17,411 nt of DNA from Pseudomonadota bacterium (GCA_027592105.1 JAQCLA010000028.1:1-17411), one strand, 5' to 3'; counted from the first letter of the stretch, positions 6,503-13,825 are shown. Notes: generated by a model from the letters alone, not told the origin. Numbers and translations: made by a program.

Positions 6503-7192
6503 ATGACGGACAGCTCCACCAAAACGCGCCCTGTGAACCTGATCTTGCTCGGCCCACCCGGGGCGGGCAAGGGCACACAGGCGCGTATGCTGCAAGACCG
6601 CTTTGGCCTTGTGCAGCTTTCGACCGGCGATCTGTTGCGCGGCGCGGTTGCTGCCGGCACCGAAGCCGGGCTTGCCGCAAAGGCCGTGATGGCCGCGGGT
6701 GGGCTAGTCTCGGACGCGATCGTTTTGGCGGTTCTCAAGGATCGGCTCGATCACGCGGATGTTGTAGCGGGCACCATCTTGGATGGCTTCCCACGCACAG
6801 CCGTTCAGGCCAAGGCGCTTGATGCGCTTTTGGCCGAGCGCGGCCAGCAGATCGACGCGGCCATCAGCCTTGCCGTCGATGATGCGGCGATGGTTGCCCG
6901 CGTGTCGGGGCGCTACACCTGTGGCGGCTGCGGCGAGGGGTATCACGACCTGTTCAAAAAGCCCAAGACAGCCGGGCAGTGCGATAAGTGCGGGTCCACC
7001 AACATGACCCGCCGCGCCGATGACAACGCCGAAACCGTGGGCGCGAGGCTTGCCGCCTATCATGCGCAGACCGCGCCCTTGATCGATTATTACCACGCGC
7101 GCGGCGTGCTGACCGAGGTGCCCGCAATGGGCGAAATCGGTGAGATCGCAGGCGCGCTGGACGCGATCGTGAGCGCGCTCACGACGCAATAA
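6503..7192 (+). CDS. adk: Adenylate kinase with a four-cysteine zinc LID
   Basis: Catalyses ATP + AMP = 2 ADP. The protein has 229 residues, slightly longer than typical long-form adenylate kinase. The P-loop GPPGAGKGT is at residues 17-25, the AMP-binding STGDLLR and DGFPRT segments follow, and the LID domain carries Cys140-X2-Cys143 and, after 16 residues, Cys160-X2-Cys163, the classical structural-metal pattern. It starts seven bases after acsA, which fits its role in removing the AMP made by acetate activation. In relatives adk is usually found in the ribosomal-protein/secY cluster, so this may be a second, acetate-dedicated copy; the window cannot show that. The frame is complete and the catalytic arginines appear present (for example RRADDNAETV). 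Confidence 0.96.
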   Translation: MTDSSTKTRPVNLILLGPPGAGKGTQARMLQDRFGLVQLSTGDLLRGAVAAGTEAGLAAKAVMAAGGLVSDAIVLAVLKDRLDHADVVAGTILDGFPRTAVQAKALDALLAERGQQIDAAISLAVDDAAMVARVSGRYTCGGCGEGYHDLFKKPKTAGQCDKCGSTNMTRRADDNAETVGARLAAYHAQTAPLIDYYHARGVLTEVPAMGEIGEIAGALDAIVSALTTQ

Positions 7193-7202
7193 GGAATTCG
7201 AT

Positions 7203-7263
7203 GCCGCCCCAAAGGAGTGGGGCGGCGTCGGACGGACCGGCCGGGTCAGGAGAGCCCGACCGG
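7203..7263 (+). promoter_or_regulatory. Two tandem GC hairpins between adk and the symporter genes
   Basis: The first stem is perfect: GCCGCCCC (7203-7210), loop AAAGGAGT, GGGGCGGC (7219-7226). The second pairs CCGGCCGGGT (7237-7246) with GCCCGACCGG (7254-7263) over ten positions with one mismatch and one G-T, with a seven-base loop. Neither has a T run. They lie in the 93-base spacer before the DUF4212 ribosome site. They could be RNA-processing or stability structures that set different amounts of the acsA-adk and symporter parts of one transcript, or a weak or factor-assisted terminator. Confidence 0.5.
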
Positions 7264-7285
7264 CACAACTCGAAGGGAGTAAGTA

Positions 7286-7540
7286 ATGGCCGAAAACAAC
7301 AATGCGTATTGGTCAGCGAACATCCGTCTGGTCACCATCTGTTTGGTGATCTGGGCGCTTTGCTCGTATGGCTTCGCGATTCTGCTTCGCCCGATGCTTT
7401 CCGGCATCGCGGTGGGTGGCACGGATCTGGGCTTCTGGTTTGCCCAGCAAGGATCAATCCTCGTCTTTCTTGCGCTGATCTTCTTCTACGCCTGGCGTAT
7501 GAACAAGCTCGACAAAGAATACGGCGTGGACGAGCAGTAA
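7286..7540 (+). CDS. DUF4212 protein, small subunit of a sodium:solute symporter
   Basis: This membrane protein of 84 residues is the small partner that precedes VC_2705-type sodium:solute symporters (DUF4212, the small-subunit family). It has two membrane segments: about residues 12-36 (LVTICLVIWALCSYGFAILL) and 47-69 (FWFAQQGSILVFLALIFFYAWRM). The end is charged: NKLDKEYGVDEQ. It is analogous in position and size to YjcH of the enteric acetate permease pair YjcH-ActP, but of a different family. Ribosome site AAGGGAG at 7273-7279 is ideally spaced. The stop is 15 bases from the symporter start, so both are co-translated from one message. The role is probably assembly or stability of the large subunit, inferred from the constant pairing. 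Confidence 0.93.
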   Translation: MAENNNAYWSANIRLVTICLVIWALCSYGFAILLRPMLSGIAVGGTDLGFWFAQQGSILVFLALIFFYAWRMNKLDKEYGVDEQ

Positions 7541-7555
7541 GGGACGGACGGAAAC

Positions 7556-9325
7556 ATGGATCAGTTTACCCTTAACCTGCTGGTGGTCGGCGCATCGTTC
7601 GCCCTCTACATCGGCATCGCGATCTGGGCCCGCGCGGGTTCCACATCTGAATTCTATGCTGCTGGCCAGGGTGTGAACCCGGTGATCAACGGCATGGCAA
7701 CCGCGGCTGACTGGATGTCGGCTGCATCGTTTATCTCGATGGCGGGTCTGATCGCCTTCGTGGGCTACTCGAACTCGACCTTCCTGATGGGTTGGACCGG
7801 CGGCTACGTGCTTATGGCGATGCTGCTTGCCCCCTATCTGCGCAAGTTCGGCAAGTACACGGTTCCCGAATTCGTGGGCGACCGCTACTACTCCACCTCC
7901 GCACGTGTTGTGGCGGTGATCTGTCTGCTGGTGATCTCGGTCACTTACGTTATCGGTCAGATGACCGGCGCAGGCGTTGCCTTCTCGCGCTTCCTCGAAG
8001 TGACGTCGACCCAAGGTCTGTTGATCGCGTCCACGGTCGTGTTCATCTACGCCGTTCTCGGCGGCATGAAGGGCATCACCTACACGCAGGTGGCACAGTA
8101 CATCGTGCTGATCGTCGCCTACACGATCCCGGCGGTCTTCATCTCGCTGCAACTGACCGGCAACCCGATCCCGGGCCTTGGTCTGTTCTCGACGATGCCC
8201 TCGACCGGCGAGCCGCTTCTGGTGACACTCAACGGTCTTCTGACCGATCTGGGCTTCTCGGAATACACCACTGGTAGCAACCCGTGGCTGATGGCGCTGT
8301 TCACACTCTCGCTGATGATCGGTACCGCCGGTCTGCCGCACGTGATCATCCGCTTCTTCACGGTTCCCAAAGTGGCTGACGCACGTTGGTCGGCTGGTTG
8401 GGCGCTGGTGTTCATCGCGCTGCTCTACCTGACGGCACCTGCCGTGGGTGCAATGGCCCGCCTGAACATCACCACCACCATGTGGCCCAACGGTGTTGAA
8501 GGCGAAGCTGTTGCTGTCGACGAACTGCCCGATTGGTTCCAGACTTGGTCGGTCACCGGCCTGCTCAAGGTCGAAGACAAGAACGGCGACGGCCGCATCC
8601 AGTACTACAACGAAGGTGGCCCGGGCATGGCCGAGCTGGCCGCAGAGCGCGGCTGGGCCGGCAACGAGCTTGTGACGTTCAACCGTGACATCCTCGTGCT
8701 TGCAAACCCGGAAATCGCACAGCTTCCGGGCTGGGTGATCGCGTTGATCGCCGCTGGTGGTCTCGCGGCCGCTCTGTCGACTGCGGCAGGTCTTCTGCTG
8801 GCCATCTCTTCGGCCATCAGCCACGACCTTGTGAAGTCGGTGTTCAACCCGAACATCTCGGAAAAGGGCGAGCTTTTGGTGGCACGTATCTCGATGGCCT
8901 TCGCCATCGCGCTTGCGACCTATCTCGGGATCAACCCGCCGGGCTTCGCGGCACAGGTGGTGGCACTGGCCTTTGGTCTTGCCGCAGCAACCCTGTTCCC
9001 GACGCTGATGATGGGTATCTTCTCCAAGCGCATGAACGCGCCTGGGGCGACCTTGGGGATGGTTGCCGGTCTCGTCGTGACCTGCGCCTATCTCTTCACC
9101 TACCTCGGCGTCTTCTTTATCCCCGGCACCAACATGCTGGCGAACAGTGCGGACAACTGGCTGTTCGGCATCCCGCCGACACATTTCGGCCCGATCGGTG
9201 CATTGATCAACTTCGGCGTCGCCTACGCGGTGTCGAGCGTCACTGCGCCCCCGCCGAAAGAGATCCAAGATCTCGTCGAGTCGGTCCGCATTCCGCGCGG
9301 CGCTGGTACGGCTCTGGCCAAGTGA
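7556..9325 (+). CDS. Sodium:solute symporter, VC_2705 subfamily (probable acetate/short-chain carboxylate permease)
   Basis: Large subunit of a sodium- or proton-coupled symporter of the SSS family, 589 residues with about 13 membrane segments. The family core TAADWMSAASFISMAGLIAFVGYSN, near residues 48-70, is clearly present, as is KYTVPEFVGDRYYS. The position after acsA-adk and the DUF4212 partner points to acetate or a related carboxylate, but the substrate is not proven by sequence. Between membrane segments, residues 341-353 (DKNGDGRIQYYNE) form an EF-hand-like loop that could bind Ca2+. Leucine codons here rarely use TTG, unlike the neighbours, suggesting selection for high expression. 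A cluster of three stem-loops ending in a strong terminator follows the stop. The start follows GGACGGA. Editors may call it ActP; the subfamily differs from E. coli ActP. Confidence 0.92.
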   Translation: MDQFTLNLLVVGASFALYIGIAIWARAGSTSEFYAAGQGVNPVINGMATAADWMSAASFISMAGLIAFVGYSNSTFLMGWTGGYVLMAMLLAPYLRKFGKYTVPEFVGDRYYSTSARVVAVICLLVISVTYVIGQMTGAGVAFSRFLEVTSTQGLLIASTVVFIYAVLGGMKGITYTQVAQYIVLIVAYTIPAVFISLQLTGNPIPGLGLFSTMPSTGEPLLVTLNGLLTDLGFSEYTTGSNPWLMALFTLSLMIGTAGLPHVIIRFFTVPKVADARWSAGWALVFIALLYLTAPAVGAMARLNITTTMWPNGVEGEAVAVDELPDWFQTWSVTGLLKVEDKNGDGRIQYYNEGGPGMAELAAERGWAGNELVTFNRDILVLANPEIAQLPGWVIALIAAGGLAAALSTAAGLLLAISSAISHDLVKSVFNPNISEKGELLVARISMAFAIALATYLGINPPGFAAQVVALAFGLAAATLFPTLMMGIFSKRMNAPGATLGMVAGLVVTCAYLFTYLGVFFIPGTNMLANSADNWLFGIPPTHFGPIGALINFGVAYAVSSVTAPPPKEIQDLVESVRIPRGAGTALAK

Positions 9326-9367
9326 TGGTCTGACCATAAGGCAGGGCCTGCGACAAAGCGGGCCCTG
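9325..9367 (+). repeat. Palindrome at the symporter stop plus a second hairpin ahead of the terminator
   Basis: ATGGTC-T-GACCAT (9325-9337) is a perfect inverted repeat that begins in the last base of the symporter stop codon. It contains TGGTCTGACCA, which agrees with the core recognised by FadR-type GntR regulators in enterobacteria. A second hairpin follows: CAGGGCC (9342-9348), a 12-base loop, GGCCCTG (9361-9367). With the terminator just downstream they make three stem-loops in a row. They could protect the 3' end of the symporter message; a protein site is the alternative. Confidence 0.45.
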
Positions 9368-9378
9368 TTCAAAACAGC

Positions 9379-9412
9379 GGCGCATCCCGACAGATCGGGG
9401 TGCGCCTTTTTT
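9379..9412 (+). terminator. Strong intrinsic terminator after the symporter gene
   Basis: GGCGCATCCCGA (9379-9390) pairs with TCGGGGTGCGCC (9395-9406) over 12 positions with one G-T. The loop is CAGA and six T residues follow directly (9407-9412). This is the clearest Rho-independent terminator in the window. It ends only 18 bases before the ATG of the next gene, so the DUF294 gene must depend on read-through or on a promoter located inside or just upstream of this element. Confidence 0.9.
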
Positions 9413-9430
9413 CGCCGGGAGGGACATTTC

Positions 9431-11239
9431 ATGACCACCGACATCGCACAAACCCTCGCCACGACGCATCCTTATGATGTCTTGCCAGATGATGTGCGCG
9501 CAGAACTGGCGCGCGAAATCGCCATCATCGACATTCCCGCAGGCCAGCTTGTTTATGCAAAGGGCGCGGTGCTGACCCATCTTTACCTGATCTTGTCGGG
9601 CCGGATCGACATCACCGATGAGGGGGGCGAGATCCTCTCGATCCTTGGACCGCGCAATTCCTTTGGCGAGCGCGGCTTGATGAAGGATGGGCGCGGTGCG
9701 GTGACAGCCCAAGCCGCCGAGGCATCCCGGCTGTTGGCCATTCCGGCGGCGGTGTTTCACAAGCTGGTCAAGGATCATCCGCGCGTCTTGCGCTTTTTTG
9801 ACCGCACCCGGCCCGCTGCTGCGCGCAAGCAAGATATCACCACAATGGCCTTGTCCGATCTGATGACGCATGCGCCGCTGACCTGCCGCCCCGAGACACA
9901 GCTGATCGAGGCCGCGCGCCAGATGCGCGCATTGGGCGTGTCCTGCATCATCGCGACCGAAGGCGAGGCCGTGCGCGGCATCCTGACCACAGGCGACATC
10001 ACCGCGCGCGCCGTAGCCGAGGGCTGCCCACCCGAAACCCCCGTCGCGCAGGTCATGACACCCGATCCCATGACGCTTCCGCCGACAGCCCTTGTCGCCG
10101 ATGTGCTGCATGCGATGATCGAGCGCAAAATCACCCATATGCCCGTGGTCGCTGCTGGCCGGCTGGTCGGTATCCTGACCCAGACGGATTTGACCCGGTT
10201 TCAAGCAACCTCATCGGCGGCGCTGATCCGCGAGATCGCGGCGGCGGCCGATCGCGCCACGCTTGCGCGTATCGTGGCGCGCATTCCCGATTTGCTGGTG
10301 CAACTGGTGGGCGGGCAGAATGCCCATCAAACCGTCACCCGCCTGATCACCGATATCGCCGATGCCACCACACGCCGCCTTTTGACGCTGGCCGAGGCAA
10401 AGCTTGGCCCGCCGCCTGTGCGTTATCTGTGGCTCGCTTGCGGCAGCCAAGGCAGGCAAGAGCAAACCGGCGTCAGCGATCAAGACAATTGTCTGATCAT
10501 CGACGATGCCGTCACACCGCCCGATGACGCCTATTTCGCGGCGCTGGCCAAATTCGTGTCGGATGGGTTGGACGAGGCGGGCTATTTCTACTGCCCCGGC
10601 GACATGATGGCGACAAACATCAAATGGCGCCAACCGCTCAGGGTTTGGCGCGACTATTTCCGCCGCTGGATCAATGTGCCCAACCCCGAGGCGCAGATGC
10701 TTTCCTCGGTCATGTTCGACCTGCGCCCCATCGGCGGGCATATGGCACTTTTCGACGATCTTCAGGCCGAGACACTCGCCGCTGCCGCCAAGAACTCGAT
10801 CTTCATGGCGCATTTGATATCCAACTCGCTCAAACATCAGCCGCCCTTGGGTCTGTTTCGCGGCTTTGCAACTGTGCGCTCGGGCGAGCATAAGAACACC
10901 ATCGACCTCAAGCATAATGGTGTCGTCCCGGTGGTCGATCGCATCTACGCGCTGACCGGCCAGTTGCCCGTCGCCAATACCCGCGCGCGCATCCTTGCCG
11001 CGATCGAGGCAGGCGCGGTATCAGCAACCGGCGGGCAAGACCTGCGTGATGCTTATGATATGATCGCCGACACAAGACTTGCCCATCAAGCCGCCCAAAT
11101 CCGGCGCGGCGAGAAGCCTGACAATTTCATGGCCCCCGCCGATCTGAGCGATTTCGAGCGCAGCCACCTGCGCGATGCTTTCGTGGTGGTCAAAACAATG
11201 CAGAATGCCGCCGCCGCTGGCCGTGGCTATCTCAGCTGA
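9431..11239 (+). CDS. cNMP-binding, CBS and DUF294 nucleotidyltransferase-like protein
   Basis: This is a soluble protein of 602 residues with four parts. A cyclic-nucleotide-binding-type domain spans about residues 20-130, with the phosphate-cassette-like FGERGLMKDGRGAVTAQA from residue 78. A CBS pair spans 145-258 (RGILTTGDITARAV, then VGILTQTDL). A DUF294 nucleotidyltransferase-like domain spans about 275-430. A DUF294 C-terminal helical domain reaches the end. The nucleotidyltransferase signature GSQGRQE (338-344) and the metal pair Asp350/Asp352 in SDQDN are intact, as in GlnD/GlnE-type proteins. CBS domains often bind AMP/ATP, which fits the AMP-producing acsA nearby. It may modify or regulate the symporter or another partner; the target is unknown. 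The start follows GGGAGGGA. It is separated from the symporter by a terminator but runs closely into the next two genes. Confidence 0.92.
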   Translation: MTTDIAQTLATTHPYDVLPDDVRAELAREIAIIDIPAGQLVYAKGAVLTHLYLILSGRIDITDEGGEILSILGPRNSFGERGLMKDGRGAVTAQAAEASRLLAIPAAVFHKLVKDHPRVLRFFDRTRPAAARKQDITTMALSDLMTHAPLTCRPETQLIEAARQMRALGVSCIIATEGEAVRGILTTGDITARAVAEGCPPETPVAQVMTPDPMTLPPTALVADVLHAMIERKITHMPVVAAGRLVGILTQTDLTRFQATSSAALIREIAAAADRATLARIVARIPDLLVQLVGGQNAHQTVTRLITDIADATTRRLLTLAEAKLGPPPVRYLWLACGSQGRQEQTGVSDQDNCLIIDDAVTPPDDAYFAALAKFVSDGLDEAGYFYCPGDMMATNIKWRQPLRVWRDYFRRWINVPNPEAQMLSSVMFDLRPIGGHMALFDDLQAETLAAAAKNSIFMAHLISNSLKHQPPLGLFRGFATVRSGEHKNTIDLKHNGVVPVVDRIYALTGQLPVANTRARILAAIEAGAVSATGGQDLRDAYDMIADTRLAHQAAQIRRGEKPDNFMAPADLSDFERSHLRDAFVVVKTMQNAAAAGRGYLS

Positions 11240-11255
11240 AAGGTAAACCACGACA

Positions 11256-11789
11256 ATGTTCTGGACCCTCGTCACCGTCTTTTTCGCAGGCTTCGCCGGC
11301 GCCGGGATCGGGCTGGTATTGCGCCACCTGACGCGCAACCGCGTGCCCAAGGGCATCATCCCGGTCTGCGCGGGCTTGACCATGATCCTTGCAACCATCG
11401 GACAGGAATATGGCTGGTACAATGGCGCGCGCAGCACGATGGCGGCGGATCTGGTCGTGATCTCAACACGCGAGCAGCAAAACTGGTACCAACCTTGGAC
11501 CTTCGTGCAGCCTTGGGTGCGCGGCTTCATCTCATTCTCGCCCTCCGAAACGGTCGAGACCGCGGCGGGTTCGGGCCTTTTTGCCGTGCAACTGCGCCTG
11601 CAAGAACGCTGGCAGCCGCAAATGATCCGCCCGGCGCTCTTCGATTGCGCAGGTGCGCGCTGGACCGATCTGAATGCCGACATGATCTTTGACGCGGCGG
11701 GTCAGCCGGTCGATGCGATCTGGCGCGAAGAGGCGGACGATGATGTCATCTTCGCCGCCATCTGTGCCAGACATGGGAACAGCGGCTGA
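11256..11789 (+). CDS. Membrane protein of unknown function between the DUF294 and exonuclease genes
   Basis: I do not recognise this 177-residue protein. It has two N-terminal membrane segments, about residues 2-25 (FWTLVTVFFAGFAGAGIGLVL) and 34-54 (GIIPVCAGLTMILATIGQEYGWY). A globular part of about 120 residues follows, probably on the periplasmic side, with many aromatic residues (QQNWYQPWTFVQPWV) and two cysteines in the last 50 residues. No signal cleavage site, lipobox or catalytic motif was seen. It begins 16 bases after the DUF294 stop and ends 29 bases before the exonuclease-fusion start, so all three are likely one transcript. Both flanking genes belong to a recurring set, so this could be a local accessory, perhaps a membrane partner of the sensor-exonuclease. 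The reading frame is well supported by codon pattern and tight spacing. Confidence 0.85.
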   Translation: MFWTLVTVFFAGFAGAGIGLVLRHLTRNRVPKGIIPVCAGLTMILATIGQEYGWYNGARSTMAADLVVISTREQQNWYQPWTFVQPWVRGFISFSPSETVETAAGSGLFAVQLRLQERWQPQMIRPALFDCAGARWTDLNADMIFDAAGQPVDAIWREEADDDVIFAAICARHGNSG

Positions 11790-11818
11790 TCCGCAAGGCC
11801 CGAAAGGGGGGCAAATCC

Positions 11819-13825
11819 ATGTTGCGCCGATTATCCCTACGCTTGCGGATCTTTCTGTTCTTCGCCCTCTTGGCCTTTGGCGGTGCCGCGCTGGTGATCG
11901 CGGGACTTCTTATCGGCTACACGCGTCTGGGTGAGGGGCATGCACTGAGCGCCTTCATCATCGCAGGCGCCGTTGCGATTTTCGCGATCCTCGGGCTGAC
12001 GACATGGGTCTGGGTCTTGTTCGACGAACATGTCGCAATGCCGGTTGAACGCTTGGCCGCCGATCTGCGTGCGCGCGCCCATGCCGATGTCGACAACGGC
12101 ATCGATCACGGCGTCGCGCGCTACCTGGGCGATCTGGCGCCCGCCGCCGATGCGGTTGCCGCCAACCTGTCCGAGACCCGCAACGCCATGGCAATGGCCG
12201 TGGGGCGTGAAACCGCCCGGCTCAATGCCGAGAAAACCCGGCTTGAGGCGCTTTTGGCCGAGATCCCGGATGGGGTCATGTTCTGCACCGGCAACCATAT
12301 GATCGCGCTGTATAACGGGCGCTGCCGGGAGATCGTGCACGATGACGCCGCACTGGGTCTGGGCAGGCCCGTGGCCGGCCTTCTGCGGATGGGGCCGATC
12401 CACCAAGCCTATGCGCGTCTGGCGGCACAGACAGCCCGCGAGGGGACCGATATCTTGGTCACCACACGCCAAGGCGCCCAGCTGTTGGAGGCGCGGCTGC
12501 GCCTTGTCGATCTGGCCGGGCAAGATGCCGCGGCGCCGGGCTATGTGCTGACGCTGCGCGATGTCACCGCCGATCTCAAGGTCGGGGCCGAACGCGCGCA
12601 TCTGCTCAACCGCCTGTTGGATGGGGTGCAAAACATCCTGTCCGATCTGCCAGAAAGCGCGGCCAAGGCCACGCTGGCTGCACTCGTTCAAGATACCGCC
12701 GCGCGCAAAGCCGCGACCGACACGGCGTGGTGGCCGATGGAGGCGCTTGGCGCCACCGATCTGGGCGCGGCCCTGCACACGCGCCTTGCGCGCAAGGATG
12801 TCGCCCTTCACCCTGACCTCGACGACACGGCCCTGCGCTGCGACGGCTTCGCGATCACCCGCATGCTCGAACGCCTCGCGCTATCATGGTCGGAAACCGG
12901 GGCGGAGGGGTTGGTTCTCACCCTCGCCTCCAAAGGCCCGACCCAAGCCGCACTCAGCCTCGAGGCGGCAGGCGCGCCACCCGATCCCGCGCGTCTGGCG
13001 CAATGGCTCAACACACCGCTTTCCCCGGGGCTATCGGGGTTTCACGGGCGTGATGTGCTGCTCAGCCATGGCACGGTGATCGGGATCGAACCCGCAGGGC
13101 CCGGTCGCCACGCGCTGCGCCTGTCGCTGGATCTGGCCACACCGCGCCCGATCGGGCCAAGCCGCATGGTGATGTATGATTTCGACCTGCTGCATGCAGC
13201 CATTCCCGAGACCTTGGCCAAAGCCCCTCTGACATCGCTCAGCTTCGTAATCTTCGATACCGAAACCACGGGGCTGAACCCGCAAAGCGACGAGATCTGC
13301 CAAATCGCAGCCCTGCGTGTGGTCAATGGCAAGGTCGTGTCGGGCGAGCGCTTCGACATGCTGGTCAATCCGGGCCGCAATATCCCCGCATCCGCGACGG
13401 CGGTACATCACATCACCAACGCGATGGTGGCCGATGCCCCCGATATCGACACGGCGCTGTCGCGCTTTCACGCCTTTGCCAAAGGATCTGTCTTGGTTGC
13501 CCATAACGCGCCCTTCGACATGAGCTTTCTGCGCCGCCGCGAGGGCCAGATCGGCGCGCGCTTCGATCAGCCCATCCTCGACACTGTGCTCTGCTCGGCG
13601 ATCCTTTATGGCCAATCGGCCGAGCATACCCTCGACGCGCTTTGCGCAAGGCTGCATATCGAGATCCCGGCCGAGGCGCGCCACACCGCCATCGGCGATG
13701 CCATCGCCACGGCCGAGGCGTTTCGCAAGATGATCCCGATGCTCGAAGCGGCAGAGCTGCCCAATTTGGAAGCATTGATCAAAGCCTTCGACCGCCATCG
13801 CCGGTTGATCGAACATCTGAATTGA
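11819..13825 (+). CDS. Membrane-anchored PAS/histidine-kinase-like protein fused to a DEDDh 3'-5' exonuclease (DnaQ/epsilon type)
   Basis: This protein has 668 residues. Two membrane helices, about 10-34 and 43-68, leave only a short external loop. A linker and coiled region (70-143) precedes a PAS-like domain (about 144-252, AEIPDGVMFC to LTLRDVT). Residues 255-300 look like a degenerate dimerisation helix without the phospho-acceptor H-E motif. Residues 305-440 resemble a decayed kinase ATPase domain (CDGFAITRMLERLALSW..., HDVLLSHG-like RDVLLSHGTVIGIEP). A full DEDDh exonuclease follows: Asp480/Glu482 in FDTETTG, Asp567 in HNAPFDMSFL, His622 and Asp627 in HTAIGD. All catalytic residues are present, so nuclease activity is likely while kinase activity is not. 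Similar genes are usually annotated as DNA polymerase III epsilon subunit, but the chassis suggests signalled cleavage of RNA, DNA or a small nucleotide at the membrane. The start follows GGGGGG. Confidence 0.9.
   Translation: MLRRLSLRLRIFLFFALLAFGGAALVIAGLLIGYTRLGEGHALSAFIIAGAVAIFAILGLTTWVWVLFDEHVAMPVERLAADLRARAHADVDNGIDHGVARYLGDLAPAADAVAANLSETRNAMAMAVGRETARLNAEKTRLEALLAEIPDGVMFCTGNHMIALYNGRCREIVHDDAALGLGRPVAGLLRMGPIHQAYARLAAQTAREGTDILVTTRQGAQLLEARLRLVDLAGQDAAAPGYVLTLRDVTADLKVGAERAHLLNRLLDGVQNILSDLPESAAKATLAALVQDTAARKAATDTAWWPMEALGATDLGAALHTRLARKDVALHPDLDDTALRCDGFAITRMLERLALSWSETGAEGLVLTLASKGPTQAALSLEAAGAPPDPARLAQWLNTPLSPGLSGFHGRDVLLSHGTVIGIEPAGPGRHALRLSLDLATPRPIGPSRMVMYDFDLLHAAIPETLAKAPLTSLSFVIFDTETTGLNPQSDEICQIAALRVVNGKVVSGERFDMLVNPGRNIPASATAVHHITNAMVADAPDIDTALSRFHAFAKGSVLVAHNAPFDMSFLRRREGQIGARFDQPILDTVLCSAILYGQSAEHTLDALCARLHIEIPAEARHTAIGDAIATAEAFRKMIPMLEAAELPNLEALIKAFDRHRRLIEHLN

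Noticed and set aside
7454..10204. A 916-codon open frame on the minus strand across the symporter and DUF294 genes
   Set aside because: It lies opposite two well-supported genes, crosses their boundary and the terminator, is rich in His, Arg, Gln and Gly as shadow frames are, and matches no family I recognise.
11819..13825. Reading the exonuclease fusion as the replicative DNA polymerase III epsilon subunit
   Set aside because: The replicative subunit is about 230 residues and soluble; here some 470 residues of membrane and sensor-like sequence precede the nuclease domain.
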